Source: Sarocladium kiliense
Taxonomy: Eukaryota > Ascomycota > Sordariomycetes > Hypocreales > Sarocladiaceae
Assembly (NCBI GenBank): GCA_030734395.1
Contig: JAUZTG010000042.1
Coordinates: forward strand, 992,001 to 1,056,000
Length of the DNA: 64,000 bases
Reading direction: 5' to 3'
Shown piece by piece: positions 1 through 11,875 of the stretch; position 1 is the first letter of the stretch; every line of letters starts with the position of its first letter. Both the position numbers and the translations under genes were made by a program. Below the pieces are notes generated by a model. The model searched no databases, had not been told where the DNA came from, and saw only the letters and a program-made list of their open reading frames with translations.

Positions 1-295
1 GGGGATGGTTCCGGCCGCCTCGCGGATCATAATGGGGGTCTGGGGGTTGTTCTTCTTCATTGTCGGGTAGGCTCTCGTGAGGAACGAACTATAACAGACG
101 AGTGGTTAGCCAAGGCTTGTTCCTTGTCCAACCCTTTCGCACCACGTAGGAACCGTATGGATCTTGTGGGCTTCCTTATTTGAGCGTCGTGAGCTGTAGG
201 GGATCGTACCGAACTGCCGCGCTGTGCTCTGAAGTCTGGCAGAACAGGAAGCGGACCTCCCGCAGGGACTTGGTGAAGGCGTATTTGCTCGACAT
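1..295 (-). CDS. NADH:ubiquinone oxidoreductase 10.5 kDa (B8/NDUFA2-type) subunit, 5' part only
   Basis: Accessory subunit of mitochondrial respiratory complex I with a thioredoxin-like fold. Exon 1 runs 295 to 210 and starts MSSKYAFTKSLREVRFLFCQ. Exon 2 starts at 88, after a TAG acceptor, and leaves the window at base 1. The join gives an arginine, then SFLTRAYPTMKKNNPQTPIM, which is very close to what I know of fungal members of this family. The intron (209-89) has a GTACGA donor. About 57 residues are visible; the C-terminal third lies outside the window. Identity rests on recognising the N-terminal half. Confidence 0.85.
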
Positions 296-916
296 CGTGC
301 CGGTTGTCAGTCGGATCAAAGTATTAACAGGCCAATTGATATGTTGGCCGGGTTAATTGAGCGCGGTCGGGAGGTGGACGTGGGTACGGTTCGTTCTGGT
401 GATGGAGCGTGGATGTTCCGGTTGTTTAGAAGAGGTTCGTCCTCGGCGTTGCGATCTCCACAATTCTGGAGGGTGCCATCCAATACGTATGCTGCGTTTG
501 GTAAGCTACCCTGCAGCATCAAGGTTGAGGCTTCACGACTGTGTCGGGCTGCTGGATGATAATTTAGAGACTTAATGCCTTTCTGAAGTTCAATTTCTGA
601 TTTCTCATTGTATTGAAAGCCATCAAGTCCTTGGTCTGCTCCGTTGAGATTGGCAGAGTTCCTACGCGGACACCACCAGAGGTGCATTTGCGATTCCGTC
701 TCTGTGTCAAAGCAAGTACACACAACCGAATCGAATATTTGTCGGAATCATTGATCTAAAGTTATTGGCATCAGTATCTTCTAGATAAGAGATCGAAATA
801 TCTTTCGGGGGACGAAACCCGAGCCGTCGCTACCTGTGTGAAGACTGCAGCGTAGTAGGCTATATAGTCTAGAATAAGTGAGCATCCCGACATCGGTTCT
901 CAGCCAATAAACATTC
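296..916. other. intergenic region between complex I subunit and tRNA-His
   Basis: This is the upstream region of the complex I subunit gene on the minus strand and of the tRNA on the plus strand. Open frames at 316-723 (minus) and 341-575 (plus) have no recognisable domain and look like chance frames. I see no repeat or RNA gene here. Confidence 0.5.
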
Positions 917-1016
917 GAGGGTGTCGTCTAGGGGTCAGGACAGCTGCTTGTGGCAGCCTGGGTTAGCAATAACCCACAAGTCGCAGCAAACCGGTGTTCG
1001 AATCACCGCATCCTCA
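917..1016 (+). tRNA. tRNA-His (GTG) with a 28-base intron
   Basis: The cloverleaf closes. The acceptor stem is 917-923 with 1009-1015 (7 pairs, one G-T) and the discriminator is A1016. The D stem is 926-929/938-941. The anticodon stem is GCTGC 943-947 with GCAGC 983-987. The T stem is 992-996/1004-1008 with loop TTCGAAT. The anticodon GTG is at 950-952 after T949, and the intron lies one base after it (954-981), as in eukaryotic pre-tRNAs. TTGTGG (948-953) can pair with CCACAA (974-979), the usual anticodon-intron helix. Seven T residues at 1022-1028 form a Pol III terminator. The mature length is 72 bases. Confidence 0.85.
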
Positions 1017-1021
1017 CATTC

Positions 1022-1028
1022 TTTTTTT
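1022..1028 (+). terminator. RNA polymerase III terminator of tRNA-His
   Basis: A run of seven T residues starts six bases after the tRNA discriminator base. This is the standard Pol III stop. Confidence 0.8.
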
Positions 1029-1415
1029 GCACCTTTGCAAGACTATAAATGCTGAGATCATCTTCTCCTCACTTTGGTATTTTTGTTCGGTACATTAGAT
1101 TTCACTGCCTCTGCATGGACATATCTAGCTAGAGTGACATCCTTTCGGTGTTAAGGACCTTACGTCCACCCGATTGGAGGGGAGTGCACGGGCCAATTTC
1201 GGGATTGGCGCTGAGGAACTCTTTCGGAAGCCCCATCAGAAATCCCCGACGCCGGAACTCTTGTTGAGTCTTGATCCTCTCGACTTGACGACGAACTCCC
1301 GAAGGACAATCCCCCCTCTTCCTTGGCCTTTCGACTCCCTATCCAACCTGCAGGCCTCGTTACATATCTCTACACCGTCGCAAGCGAAGCATCCGACGCT
1401 CACACAAACGATACA
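1029..1415. other. upstream region of the MPC2-like gene
   Basis: Pyrimidine-rich leader ahead of the carrier start codon. A frame at 1174-1425 runs out of frame into the gene and is not supported as coding. No other feature seen. Confidence 0.5.
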
Positions 1416-2170
1416 ATGGCTTTAGCAGGCAGCGCCATGTTCCGCGCTTCGCGCCCCGTCTTCCGTCAGGGAAACATCCACGCACAGGCCAGGCAGGCTT
1501 TCCGTGCCAACCAGTTCGGCCAGAGGTTCGGTCGGGGCGAGAGGAGGTGGCAGAGCGGCAGTGGTGCGGCTGGTGGTGCTGAGCAGAGCTGGTTCAAGAG
1601 GATGTGGGAGAGTGAGGTTGGCATCAAGACTGTTCACTTCTGGTATGTTCTCCCCCTCAATGGATTTTGTCAGAGGAAAGGCTTTTACTAATGTTATTAT
1701 CGTACAGGGCACCGGTCATGAAGGTTCGTTGGCGATATATCTGATCTCTACGACATGCGTTGGGGTGGTATATGGATATCAAACTGACATGACACAGTGG
1801 TCTCTCGTCCTCGCCGGTATCTCCGACTTCGCCCGTCCCGCCGAGAAGCTCTCCTTCACCCAGAACTTCGCCCTCACCTGCACCGGTCTCATCTGGACCC
1901 GCTGGTGCTTCGTCATCCGCCCCAAGAATATGCTGTATGCACCCCCGACAACACCTCCGAAGCCAGATAAGAGCCATTTACTAACAGAGATGCAGTCTTG
2001 CCGCCGTCAACTTCTTCCTCGCCATCGTCGGTATTGTCCAGCTGACCCGTATCGGCATGTACCACTCCTCTCAGAAGTCCGCGGGTGAGGTTCTCGAGAG
2101 CGCGAAGGAGGATGTTAAGGAGACCGTTGCTGAGGCCAAGGCTGAGGTCAAGGAGATCGTCAAGAACTAA
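1416..2170 (+). CDS. mitochondrial pyruvate carrier subunit, MPC2/MPC3-like
   Basis: Small inner-membrane protein that forms the mitochondrial pyruvate carrier with an MPC1 partner. The exons are 1416-1642, 1708-1723, 1798-1934 and 1996-2170; phases close throughout. The second exon is only 16 bases but is needed to make the family motif HFWAPVMKWSLVLAGISD. The N terminus is rich in Arg, Ala and Ser with no acidic run, as expected for a mitochondrial presequence. The membrane core follows (FARPAEKLSFTQ, LIWTRWCFVIRPKN, NFFLAIVGIVQLTRI). A charged C-terminal tail (KEDVKETVAEAKAEVKEIVK) extends past the family core, as in several fungal homologues. No operon context; the neighbours are unrelated. 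Confidence 0.9.
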
Positions 2171-2749
2171 ATGGGCTTTTAAAGTCGGAAGTTAGGACAC
2201 CATACAGATTCAAGAGGGGTTGTACCATCTTAGGGAGGGTGCTGGAAGAATAGAAAGCCCCGTCGCTCATTTGTCAGGCAGGAGGGGTAGACTTTCGTGT
2301 ACCTACTAAACACATGCCAGTAAGAGGACTTGTACTTTGGCTAGGCTGCATTCTTTGATCCAAACAAATCCCTGAGGAAGATGACCTGTTGAAGCGCGCT
2401 TCAACGAAACTCTCTTTTCCGTGAAAGACGAGTCTCACGAAAGGTTAAGGCATCGACTACGGTTACCAGTACATGTGAACACAGGCGAGGCAAAATATGC
2501 GTCATCAAAACGTCTGTTATCACACAGTCATTACTGTATCCAGTATCCTCGTGACCTCTTGCATCGTATCCCCGTTAGAACGCCTTGCCAGAACAACACT
2601 GTCGCGACCTTCCACTGCCAAAGCTCATTAGGCCCTTCATTACCCGTCAAACCAACACTTAGAACCAATAAAAACAGAAGCGGAGTCCGCATACGTTTGG
2701 TCTCCTGTCATCGAAACGTGTGCCCCTATCGTCTCAAGTCTCATCATCC
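2171..2749. other. convergent intergenic region, MPC2-like and Rho1 GEF 3' ends
   Basis: Contains the 3' untranslated regions of two convergent genes. A plus-strand frame over 2421-2978 overlaps the GEF end and shows no family resemblance. Nothing else seen. Confidence 0.5.
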
Positions 2750-5700
2750 CTATGATGTCTCCGTGTGTCCATCGTTGAGTAGCATCTCAAGCACGATCTG
2801 CCGCCCTTGTAGTTCAGGATGGCTCATCGCGATCTTCACTGTGCCCTTTGACGCATCCAAAGTGTTCATACCTCCATTCTTTCCATGTGACTGCTCCCAG
2901 TGTGTCGACGCGTTACCGCCTGTTGGTCCACGAATACCAAGGTCAAGAACTCGTACGTCGCGCCCAGCGATGATCTGACGCAGGCGACCGTTCTCGGCGT
3001 TACGAACTTCCACGTAGTCATCGTTGAAGAGAAGGAGGTATTGCCCGTACATTGTTGCGCTGCGGGCCTTCTTCTGCTTGCCGGTGTACTCCATGATGAG
3101 GGTGCGACTGACATCACCGTGCTTGTCGACGTAAACGGCGCAGTCCTCGTATGTCAGGATGAACTCATTGTCATTGAGACGAAACATGCCGAGTGGCCGC
3201 TGATCACGAATTCGGCTCGCGATGTTTGCGATAGATGGTGCCTTCAGGTCGGGAATCGACATCGGCTGTTTCTTGTCCAGGGTGAGCATCTCGATACCCT
3301 TTGCAGTCGAAACGGCAATATATGATTGGAAGAGGCTCAAAGAGTAGCACTCGGTCGGGAAGAAGAATTCGTCATAATCCCGGAAAGTGTCCGTCCCGCT
3401 TGAGCCACCCTTACGTCCGCCAAACAGGCGCGACTTCTTCTCCGAAGATTTGTGCAAGATCGGCTCCAGGACCTTGAATGTTGTATGGAGAGACTCTTTG
3501 CGCTTGTAGAATACCAGCATACGATCCTTCATACGAGCTGTTGCAAAGTAGGTGACATCCTTCGCGAGTCTCTGCGGTGCCCTGCGAGAATTGTCGTTGA
3601 CCGGAGGGGCAAAGTCTGAGATTGGGGCGATAACATCGAGGGGGTAGGAGACAAGAGATTTGTCGGTAATGATGAGGCAGACGTTGAAATCCTCCAGTAC
3701 AGCGATCTGGGTCACTCGTGTAGCTTGCACAGTCTAGGGAATGTCAGCAAAGGGAACGCAATAGTCCATGATTAAGGGCTCTTACCCTGGTCCATCCTCG
3801 TGGGTTTGATGGATCCGAGATGAAAACGCCATAGTCAGTGCCAATAGCAATGATGGCTTTGCCAAAGGCTGTGAAGCCAGCTGCACAGTTGACCTGAGCA
3901 CGGCAGACAGGTGCGATGCCCTGACCAGATCCCAAGACGCTCTCCAAATCCTCAATTGCTCGATCAAGTGGTGTGCCCTTTACCGGGACGCCAATGGCTC
4001 GAGCATGCATTGAGGTTGGCTCATAGTGGAACGCGGCATCCGCGAGAACCCTCAGCCTGAAGGGCTCCGCATTCTGCGAGAACAGAGCCTTCGCGTGGCG
4101 TGTCTTGGTTTCCACAATCCGAGTACACCATTCCATCCTGTCTCTGGCAGATGATGCGTACAAAGTATACACCTCATGACCCAGATGCTTGACTTTGAAA
4201 GGATATAGGATCTTCTCGTCGCTATTCGAACTGGTCTGTGCCAAGCTGTTCATTGAGTTCAATGAATTGCTCGTGTTCGTGTGCTCCAGCCCTGGCCGAG
4301 CGGTGCCGTTGGTTGTCACTCTGTTCAGCTGGCTGTTGGGGACTTGTGCGGCGACATCTCGTCTCAACGGTGCAACAATACCCTTCTGCTTCATGACAGG
4401 CTCTTCATTCATGCTCTCCAAAAAGAGGAGGGGCATCGGAATGGGCTACGAAGGAGTCAGTCAGCACAACAAGTATCACCAAAAATCAGGGTGAACATAC
4501 CTCTTTTGAAATGTCATATTTCTTCTCGCCCCTAGCATCCTTGACGACTTTGGCCAAGATCAGGTAGTGATCGAACAGAAGAGCATGCGTATCGATCCAC
4601 CGCACGCTCCTTGATCCCATGCGTTGCAACTCGCCCTGGATGATGAGCTCCCTACCAAGATGATCCAAGTTGAGTACTGACTGGAAACCAGGTCGCAGGA
4701 CCAGCATCCTGTCCAGCTCCATCATTTCCACACGCTTGTTGGTCTCGTCGACCTTGGTGTCGCATTCCAACGTGACTGTCTTAATCTCTTGAATCGCCTT
4801 AAGCAGGTTGGACTTTTCTTCGCTGTCACCGATCATCTTGTGCTCCACACTTTCCAGCAGCAAGACATAACGTTGAAGACGCTGCAGTGGCGCGATCAGG
4901 AAATGGGTCCAGTCATGCTTAGATGATGACTTGTGCTTCAATTTGTCCTCGAGGAACTTCTTGAACAGGAGATTGCGTTCTTGTTCCTTGCGTACCATAT
5001 AGACAGCCCTGGGATAACCGATAGCATAGTCGATGTAGTCAGACTTCGCCTTCCGAATCCATTCGCGGAAGAGGTCGCTGAAGCCAGTGATCCAAGGACC
5101 TTGTTCCTGTTGTCGATATTTCAGCTGCGCGAGCAGGTTCTCCTTGTTGATGCGAAGCACTGTGTCAAGTTTACCGAAGACAGCTGTCAAGAACTTGTCT
5201 CTCCGATCAGGATGCAGAATTGGCGGGTTTCTTGTGCGCAGATCGTCTCGATAGAGAGTGCGGAAAATATCCAGTTGCTTGATATAGTTATCCTCGCCGG
5301 TGACGATCTCATGGAGGATATTCTGTCGGTCAACCTCCTTCTTCGGCTTCGACTCCCAATCCTCTTTCTTGAGGTGATAGAAAACGTGCCAGTCATCGGT
5401 GGACTTGATAAGATCGGGATCCTCGAGGTCGACCTTCTTCAATGTGCGTGTGCAGTGGTAGGAATAGCAACGACCACTGATCTCCTCGTTGTGGAGCTTC
5501 GGTGCGTAACAACCGGAGCCTGTCATTTGCCACAGAACACCTGAGATGTGACCGCTGCCAAATTTGACCCATTCCTCATCAGGCTCCAAAGTGCCAGACT
5601 CGAGCATTAGTGACACAACCCGGTTGCTCAATGCTTCCGCATCCGCAACGTTCATAGTTGGAACCTTATGGACGAACAAGTTGATCAAAGCCTCTTCGAC

Positions 5701-8067
5701 CTTCTTCTCCCGGAGATCTTGTTCTCCTTCGGCCATCTCGCGAACCCATGCCTCAATGCCACTCAGGGCCCATGGCTCCGCACATCTCCGGAAATCGCCA
5801 GGGCTGAGTTTCGAGGGGATAAACTTCTTCTTACGACCGGTTGGGAGGGTGATGCCATCAAATGCACCTATTGACGCTGGAGTAGATGTTTCCTGGTCAG
5901 GGTGAGCCGATCCCGGCTGCGAGAGCATCTGTTGTTGACGATGGAACTTCTTGCGCTCCTCCGCGGCGTCTGTGCGGGATCGTGCAGGTGCTTGGATTTG
6001 AGGAGTATTGCTGTGGCTGTTCATCGAAATCGACCTCTCTGGGTACTGGGGCGATGCTGACCGGTTGTAAGGGTCATACTCCGCTGGTTGGAACTTCGGG
6101 TCTGCAGCCATAGATGCAGCCACGTTTGCTGCACTCAAGGACGTGGAGTTCTGGTAATACCCCCTGTGGCCCACATTCACAGAGAGCATTGAGCTGCTGT
6201 CAGATTCAGGTCCAGGAGGAACGCGAGGGAGTGGCCTGTTCGAGATGCCAGGGTGATAGAAAAGTTCCTGATAGTCTTCTTTGACCGGAGACTCGGTACC
6301 GCTTTGGCGCGAATGGATTGAAACTTGCTCCTCGCCTTCATCGAAGCTCAGTCGGTGGGCCGTTGGAGGCTGAAGACCACCTGTACCGCCATAATCAATT
6401 TCGGCATTTTGCAGAGCCGGAGCTCGCTGGTAGGTTTCGTTCGGTATCGGGAAGTATGCAGGTGTAGCAGGAAGTGGACGATTGGTGTCGATGGAGCCGG
6501 TCAGGCCTGGTGAGGTACCATATTCATTGCCATAGGCCAGATTCCCAGCATACCCACCAGACAGCATCCCCAGGTCCATACCGCCAAAGTCACTGTCGCT
6601 GCTGTGAGTCTGCTCTTCGGGCTGTGGAGACAATTGAGCCGGTTGCGCCGGAACAGCGGGCATGTCAGCAAATCCAAACGCGTTGCTGCTGAAGCGGCGG
6701 TCGTCTAATTCAGCTTGTTGCATCGCCAAAACGCCAGCAGTCCCTTCCGGATCATCATCCTCCTCTTCATAGACCGGTTGCGAGGCTAAGGGCCTGGTCG
6801 AGGAACTATGGCTTGACGTATGGCCCAGGCTGGACGCAGTTGTTGACATGTATTGGCTAGATGCAGTCGAGTCAAGGCGATGCAGTTGCTCAGGTTCCCC
6901 GTGCGAGCGACGGCCATTCGGTGGACGAGGGCTTGGCCCGGGACTGACACGATCCAGCTCTGCCTCGATGTCTTGCATAATACTCTCTTGTGTCAAGTTG
7001 TCGTATCGGTAGTCGTTGTCGTATGAAGGGCTACCTGAATTCCACCTCGAGTCTTCTGGCAGATCGTCCATCGGCCGACTGGGTAGAGGGGCACGCGTAG
7101 GATGACGCTGGAGCCCAGGCGATGTCTGCGGTTGGATACCAGGAGAGGCCAGGGGAGATGTCTGGGAGTTTGATCGAGACGAGCGACTGTAGAATGAATT
7201 GCGGTCCTGAGCGCCGTAATTGGGTCCTACCGGCATCTGAGACGTGGCGGGATACGGTGCTTGAGAGCTTATAGGATACTGTGCTGCCGTGGTACCATTG
7301 ACACCCTGCTGTGCGTATTGGCTCCCAGATGCATAATGTGAGGGGTCGTAGCCACCATTTCCACTTGAATACCCTGGGCTTTGCTGAGAGGGCTGGTATC
7401 CTTGAGACAGGCTAGGGGAATGCTGTGGAAGTTGGCCCATATTCGAAGAGTATGTTGAAGCGGGAGATTGGCCGTAGCTGGATGGCGGGCGCTGCGTTCC
7501 ATAGCCCTGATCGGGAGAGTTGTACCCATGATATGTAGGCTGCCGCTGTGGTGCGCTCGCATATGCAGCAGGGTTGTATGCCGCAGGAGTGTAGTTGGTG
7601 GGCGAGGAAGGGTTGTACGGATTGGAAGAAACCGCAGAATACCGGCTGCTAGGATGAGGGTGATAGGGCAGTTGTGTGGATTGCGATCGCTGGAAGCCGC
7701 CTTGAGAGGCTGACTGGAAGTTTTGAGGGTTGTATGCCGCATGCGCCGGCGCTGGCAGCGCCTGACTCGGATCATTATACTGATGCTGGTATCCAGATAG
7801 AGCGCTTGTTGGTGACGCATAGCCACCTCTGCCTGCGGAGGGGTTCGAGCTCGTCGGGCTGGTCAGAAACAGCTCGTCGGCTCCGGCATTGGGCTGTGTC
7901 GCGCCAAAGGCAGGTGTACGATCCTGTGGCTGGCTATAATAGGCTGCTTCATCGCCGTCGTTGAAGCTTGGTCTTCTTCCAACGTTGGAAGCCTGGCCGC
8001 CAGCGACGGGATACTGAACCGGTGGCACATGGCCATACCGGCGCTGGTCGTCGCCGCGAAACGACAT
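2750..8067 (-). CDS. Rho1 guanine nucleotide exchange factor, Rom2-type (DEP-DH-PH-CNH)
   Basis: Activates the Rho1 GTPase in cell-wall integrity signalling. The exons are 8067-4501, 4445-3786 and 3733-2750, giving about 1736 residues; both joins are in phase 0. Residues 1-720 are a low-complexity Ser/Pro/Gln/Tyr region typical of filamentous fungal homologues. A DEP domain lies near 760-870. The DH catalytic domain is near 915-1110 (starts NILHEIVTGEDNYIKQLDIF; conserved PLQRLQRYVLLLE). The PH domain is near 1140-1300 and is interrupted by intron 1. The CNH domain is near 1335-1710 (TRVTQIAVLEDFNVCLIITD). The start is the first ATG of the long frame (MSFRGDDQRRY). Many frames on both strands inside this gene are shadows. 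Domain order matches the family exactly. Confidence 0.93.
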
Positions 8068-9652
8068 CCTGTGGACTATTCAATGTCGGGCTGTAGAACT
8101 CGGTGCGCTCGAGCGCTGAGCGAAAACTCGAGATCTCGTATCGTATATGAGCGGGGATAATACTGCGGAGCAATGGTCGCTCTGGGCGATCAACCAGGAG
8201 AAAGCGGCATCGAAAGCAGACGTATGATGATCAAAGCAAAATATGGGTATCGAATGAAGAAGATGGGTATCAATAAAGTCGTCGGTCGTTGGCGGATGGA
8301 TGTCGCCGTGAGATTGTGGGCGACGGAGTTCAGCCGTCGGACGAGCTGAGCGTATGCTCGTAGGCTACCTCAGCGAGGCCGGTCGCGATTACGGACACTC
8401 GGGAAGGCCAAAGTCATGGGTAGACAAGCAGCGGTGATACTAGTCGCGGTAGAGGCCGTGTGAAAGTAAGCCGTGATGGTCGTCAGTGACGGCGAGGGAG
8501 CCGACTTGTGCAGAAAGCTGGATTAGCGACGCGGCGCAGAGCACGGAATTGTGGTCGCAGAATTGCCAGACGTCACCTGGAGGGTGGTTCATCAGGCTCC
8601 GGCTGATGCCAGTCAGTGCGGTGGGAGGACGTTGTGTGGGTGGTTCTTTGCAGCGAGTGGGTGGATGTGGGTGGATGCAGTAGTGCGGGAAGTACGGCGG
8701 CGGTGCCCAAGCCACACTTCGGGGCGTGGCTGAGGCGGGGCACAGGGTCAATCACCTTCTCCAAAGACCCAAAGAGATGCGCCAGAGGAGCCAACGACGT
8801 GCTGGAGGGCTGTCTTGTGTCATTTGCCCAGCAGCTCGGCAAGCGGGGATGCTCCCACTAGCAACCGAGAGCTGTGGCGGGGCAGTTTCACCATGTACCT
8901 GGCCTTACCCTAGATACCGGAGCTCTTGAGTGCTGACATAATACAAATCGCCGGGGTCACCGACCCTGTACATACACGCGCCTTCACCACAGTTCTTCCA
9001 GACATAGAAAAGACAGACTTAGGATGCTATTCATGGCGGTAACTGAATGCTCGCCATTTCAACTACTTGGCGACTAGCTGTCATAAACCATGTGGCTGCC
9101 GCTGTTTCCTGCTGCAATTCCATGGTCCCTTGAAACATGGCGTCCCCCGTGGGATGCAGCTTGGTGTCTCACATTTGTAGCAAACAAGAAGCATGGGCCA
9201 ACTTCGACTCTGCAACACGTGGAATGGTGAACGATCTCTGATCTGGGACACAGTTTATCCATTCGTGTTCCAGATACAATTTGCCTTTCGCCTTGTAGGG
9301 CTCAAACAAAGGGAGGCTGCACGACAACCGAAGGCCTGCTGAGTTGAGCACATCCCACCACTGCTCCTCCTAGCTCGGCTATTCTTCAATTTCCGGCCCT
9401 TCGCACTGATTTGGCTCTGTGCGAATCGAAAAATACCGATCCTCGGTGTTATTCAAGCCGTGAGGCCCACGCATTCTGTGTCCGATGCCGCCGTTTGTTC
9501 GCCGCACCGTGTCGGTGGAACGGCCCAGTCGGTCGGCGCCTACTTTTAGGTACCGACGTCGCATGGCCCATTCGTCTTAAGATCACTGGAACGGTCGCGT
9601 TTTCGACTCTCGTCATGCATTCATCGTCCTCGAGAAACATTTACAGAGCAAG
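8068..9652. other. long divergent intergenic region between Rho1 GEF and CoA-transferase
   Basis: 1.6 kb with the leaders of both divergent genes. Several 60-100 codon frames occur on both strands (for example 8440-8842) but none has a recognisable domain or a plausible splice extension. A long 5' UTR for the GEF is likely. No repeat or RNA gene seen. Confidence 0.5.
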
Positions 9653-11604
9653 ATGAAGCCCTCAGCACCGTCAATCCGCATCTTCGCGACGCCCTTTGTG
9701 GTTTCTGCGACAGTCACTTGTCGCGGGGCGTCGCGCAGGACCCCTCGCTGGCGCGGGTTTGCCACCACAACCTTCGTTCGCTCCGCGAACGCACCAACGA
9801 GAGGAGGTTCAAAGCTTTACGAGGATGCCGATGCTGCTGTTGCTGATATTCAGAGTGGCTCGACGATCCTGAGCTCTGGATTTGGCCTCTGCGGTGTCGC
9901 AGGTTTGTATCCTATTGCACCGCCGCACAATGGCCCTACTAACACAAGCTGTAGATACTATTATTACTGCACTGAGAGCTCGGGGTCCAGAGTCATTGCA
10001 TTCCCTGACTGCAGTGTCAAACAATGCTGGACAGGAAGAAAAGGGTGGGCTCGCTCTCTTGACCAGTAGCGGCCAGGTTAGCCGTCTGATTCTATCATAT
10101 CTTGGAAACAACAAGGTCTTGGAGAAGAAGTACCTTTCCGGAGACATTGCGATCGAACTTTGTCCCCAGGGAACTTTGGCCGAGCGTATCCGAGCGGCAG
10201 GTGCCGGAATCCCGGCTTTCTTCACACCTACAGCAGCCCGTACGAGACCCCTTCCCCTGGGCATCGGAACAACGGATAGAGCAGTCAAAGCTGACAAATT
10301 CCAGATACCTATGTTCAAGACGGGAAGATTCCCATCCGACTCGACTCTTCTGGTGCGGTCGTCGAATCCGGCAGACGGCGCGAAACCCGAGACTTCGACG
10401 GCCGAACATTCCTCATGGAGACAGCGCTCCCCGGTGATGTAGCTATTCTCCGTGCGTGGAAGGTCGATAAGGCTGGAAACTGCGTCTTCCGCTACACAAC
10501 CAAGGCATTTGGTGGTATCATGGCCAAGGCAGCCAAGATCACTATTGTTGAAGCCGAGAACATTGTCGAGGTTGGAGAGATCGACCCCAATGATGTTCAC
10601 CTCCCTGGTATCTTCGTCGACCGTATCGTCCCTTCCACTGCTCCCAAGAGAATCGAGATTCTTAAGACCAGGGATGCTGAGCCAAAGACAAATGGTGCGT
10701 CGAAGGTCAGCGAGGCGGAGAAGAAGCGACTGCGAATTGCTGGTCGCGCGGCCAAGGAACTCAAGGATGGATTCTACGTCAACCTTGGTGTTGGTGAGTA
10801 TTCTGAAGCCCCATATCGGGAGAGATTATTGTGACTAACGGGGATCTTCAGGTATTCCTACCCTTGCTGCTTCACTTCTGTCCGAGGACAAGCACGTCTG
10901 GATCCAGTCCGAGAATGGTATCTTGGGTATGGGTCGCTATCCGACCGCCGATGAGGTTGATGCGTACGTATCTCCTGACTGAGCTGAATTTTGGCGGGCT
11001 TCTGCTGACCTGAATCAGGGATATTGTGAATGCTGGCAAAGAGACTGTCACTCTAATTCCCGGTGCTTCCTGCTTCGACTCAACAGAGTCATTCGGCATG
11101 ATCCGTGGCGGTCATGTCGATGTCTCCATCCTTGGCGTAAGTTTTCACAGTACTTCCATTCATCATACAATACCTTACTAACATCCGTAGGCCCTGCAAG
11201 TTGGTGCGAACGGTGACCTCGCGAACTACATGATCCCAGGAAAGGTGTTCAAGGGCATGGGCGGTGCCATGGACCTTGTCGGAAACCCCGACAACACCAA
11301 GATCGTCGTGGCCACTGAGCACGTTGCCAAGGACGGATCATCCAAGATTCTGCAGCAGTGCACTCTCCCACTTACTGGTGCTCGTGTTGTCAGCACCATC
11401 ATCACTGACCTGGTGAGTCTACGCGATTTCCACGAGATGACGAATTGTTCACTAATTTTGCTGTAGTGTGTCTTCCAGGTGGACAGAGTCCAGGGCAAGC
11501 TGACATTGACGGAGCTTGCACCCGGTGTGACGGTCGATGAGGTGAAGAGCAAGACTGATGCTGATTTCGAGGTGGCTTTGGACAAGACCCAGTCATATGA
11601 GTAG
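9653..11604 (+). CDS. succinyl-CoA:3-oxoacid CoA-transferase (SCOT family), mitochondrial
   Basis: Transfers CoA from succinyl-CoA to a 3-oxoacid. The exons are 9653-9902, 9955-10239, 10305-10793, 10852-10963, 11019-11136, 11191-11412 and 11467-11604; all phases close. The product is about 537 residues with both family halves: the alpha-type part (ILSSGFGLCGVADTIITALR, then GTLAERIRAAGAGIPAFFTP) and the beta-type part (FYVNLGVGIPTLAASLL). The catalytic glutamate lies in SENGILGMG. The third intron (10240-10304) restores THTYVQDGKIPI-type sequence, so a frame shift suggested by the raw reading frames is only an intron. The first 50 residues are Arg/Ser/Thr-rich and fit a mitochondrial presequence. 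In fungi this family also serves 3-oxoadipate activation, which may link it to the hydroxyquinol genes at 51-53.5 kb (inference). Confidence 0.92.
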
Positions 11605-11875
11605 ATGATATCCCCATGAATGCTGGCTGTTAATAGAGCTTAAGTGTTCACGAACATAAAAATGTATACTGTACATGCTCCAATCTGCTTCAATTCTCCT
11701 GTGCACCAGATTCATGCAACTTCCGCACCCAAGAGCACTGAATTGCGTCTGTGAGTGTACCGATTGCCCTGGTGGCAAATTAGGCTTTCCCACAGTGACC
11801 AGACCATCATCATGTGCACACAGATCGTCATATGTTTCGATAAATCTTTGTACAAGTAAGAGCTCTATAAGGTAT

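Noticed and set aside
7269..7826. 185-codon minus-strand frame inside the Rho1 GEF N-terminal region
   Set aside because: Out-of-frame reading of low-complexity coding sequence; no start context or domain.
10240..10304. Apparent frame shift in the CoA-transferase
   Set aside because: A GTACGA donor and CCAG acceptor remove 65 bases and restore the expected THTYVQDGKIP sequence in phase, so it is an intron.
9809..10600. 263-codon open frame antisense to the CoA-transferase
   Set aside because: It lies wholly opposite coding exons with clear family sequence, shows no domain, and crosses the introns of the real gene. It is a reading-frame shadow.
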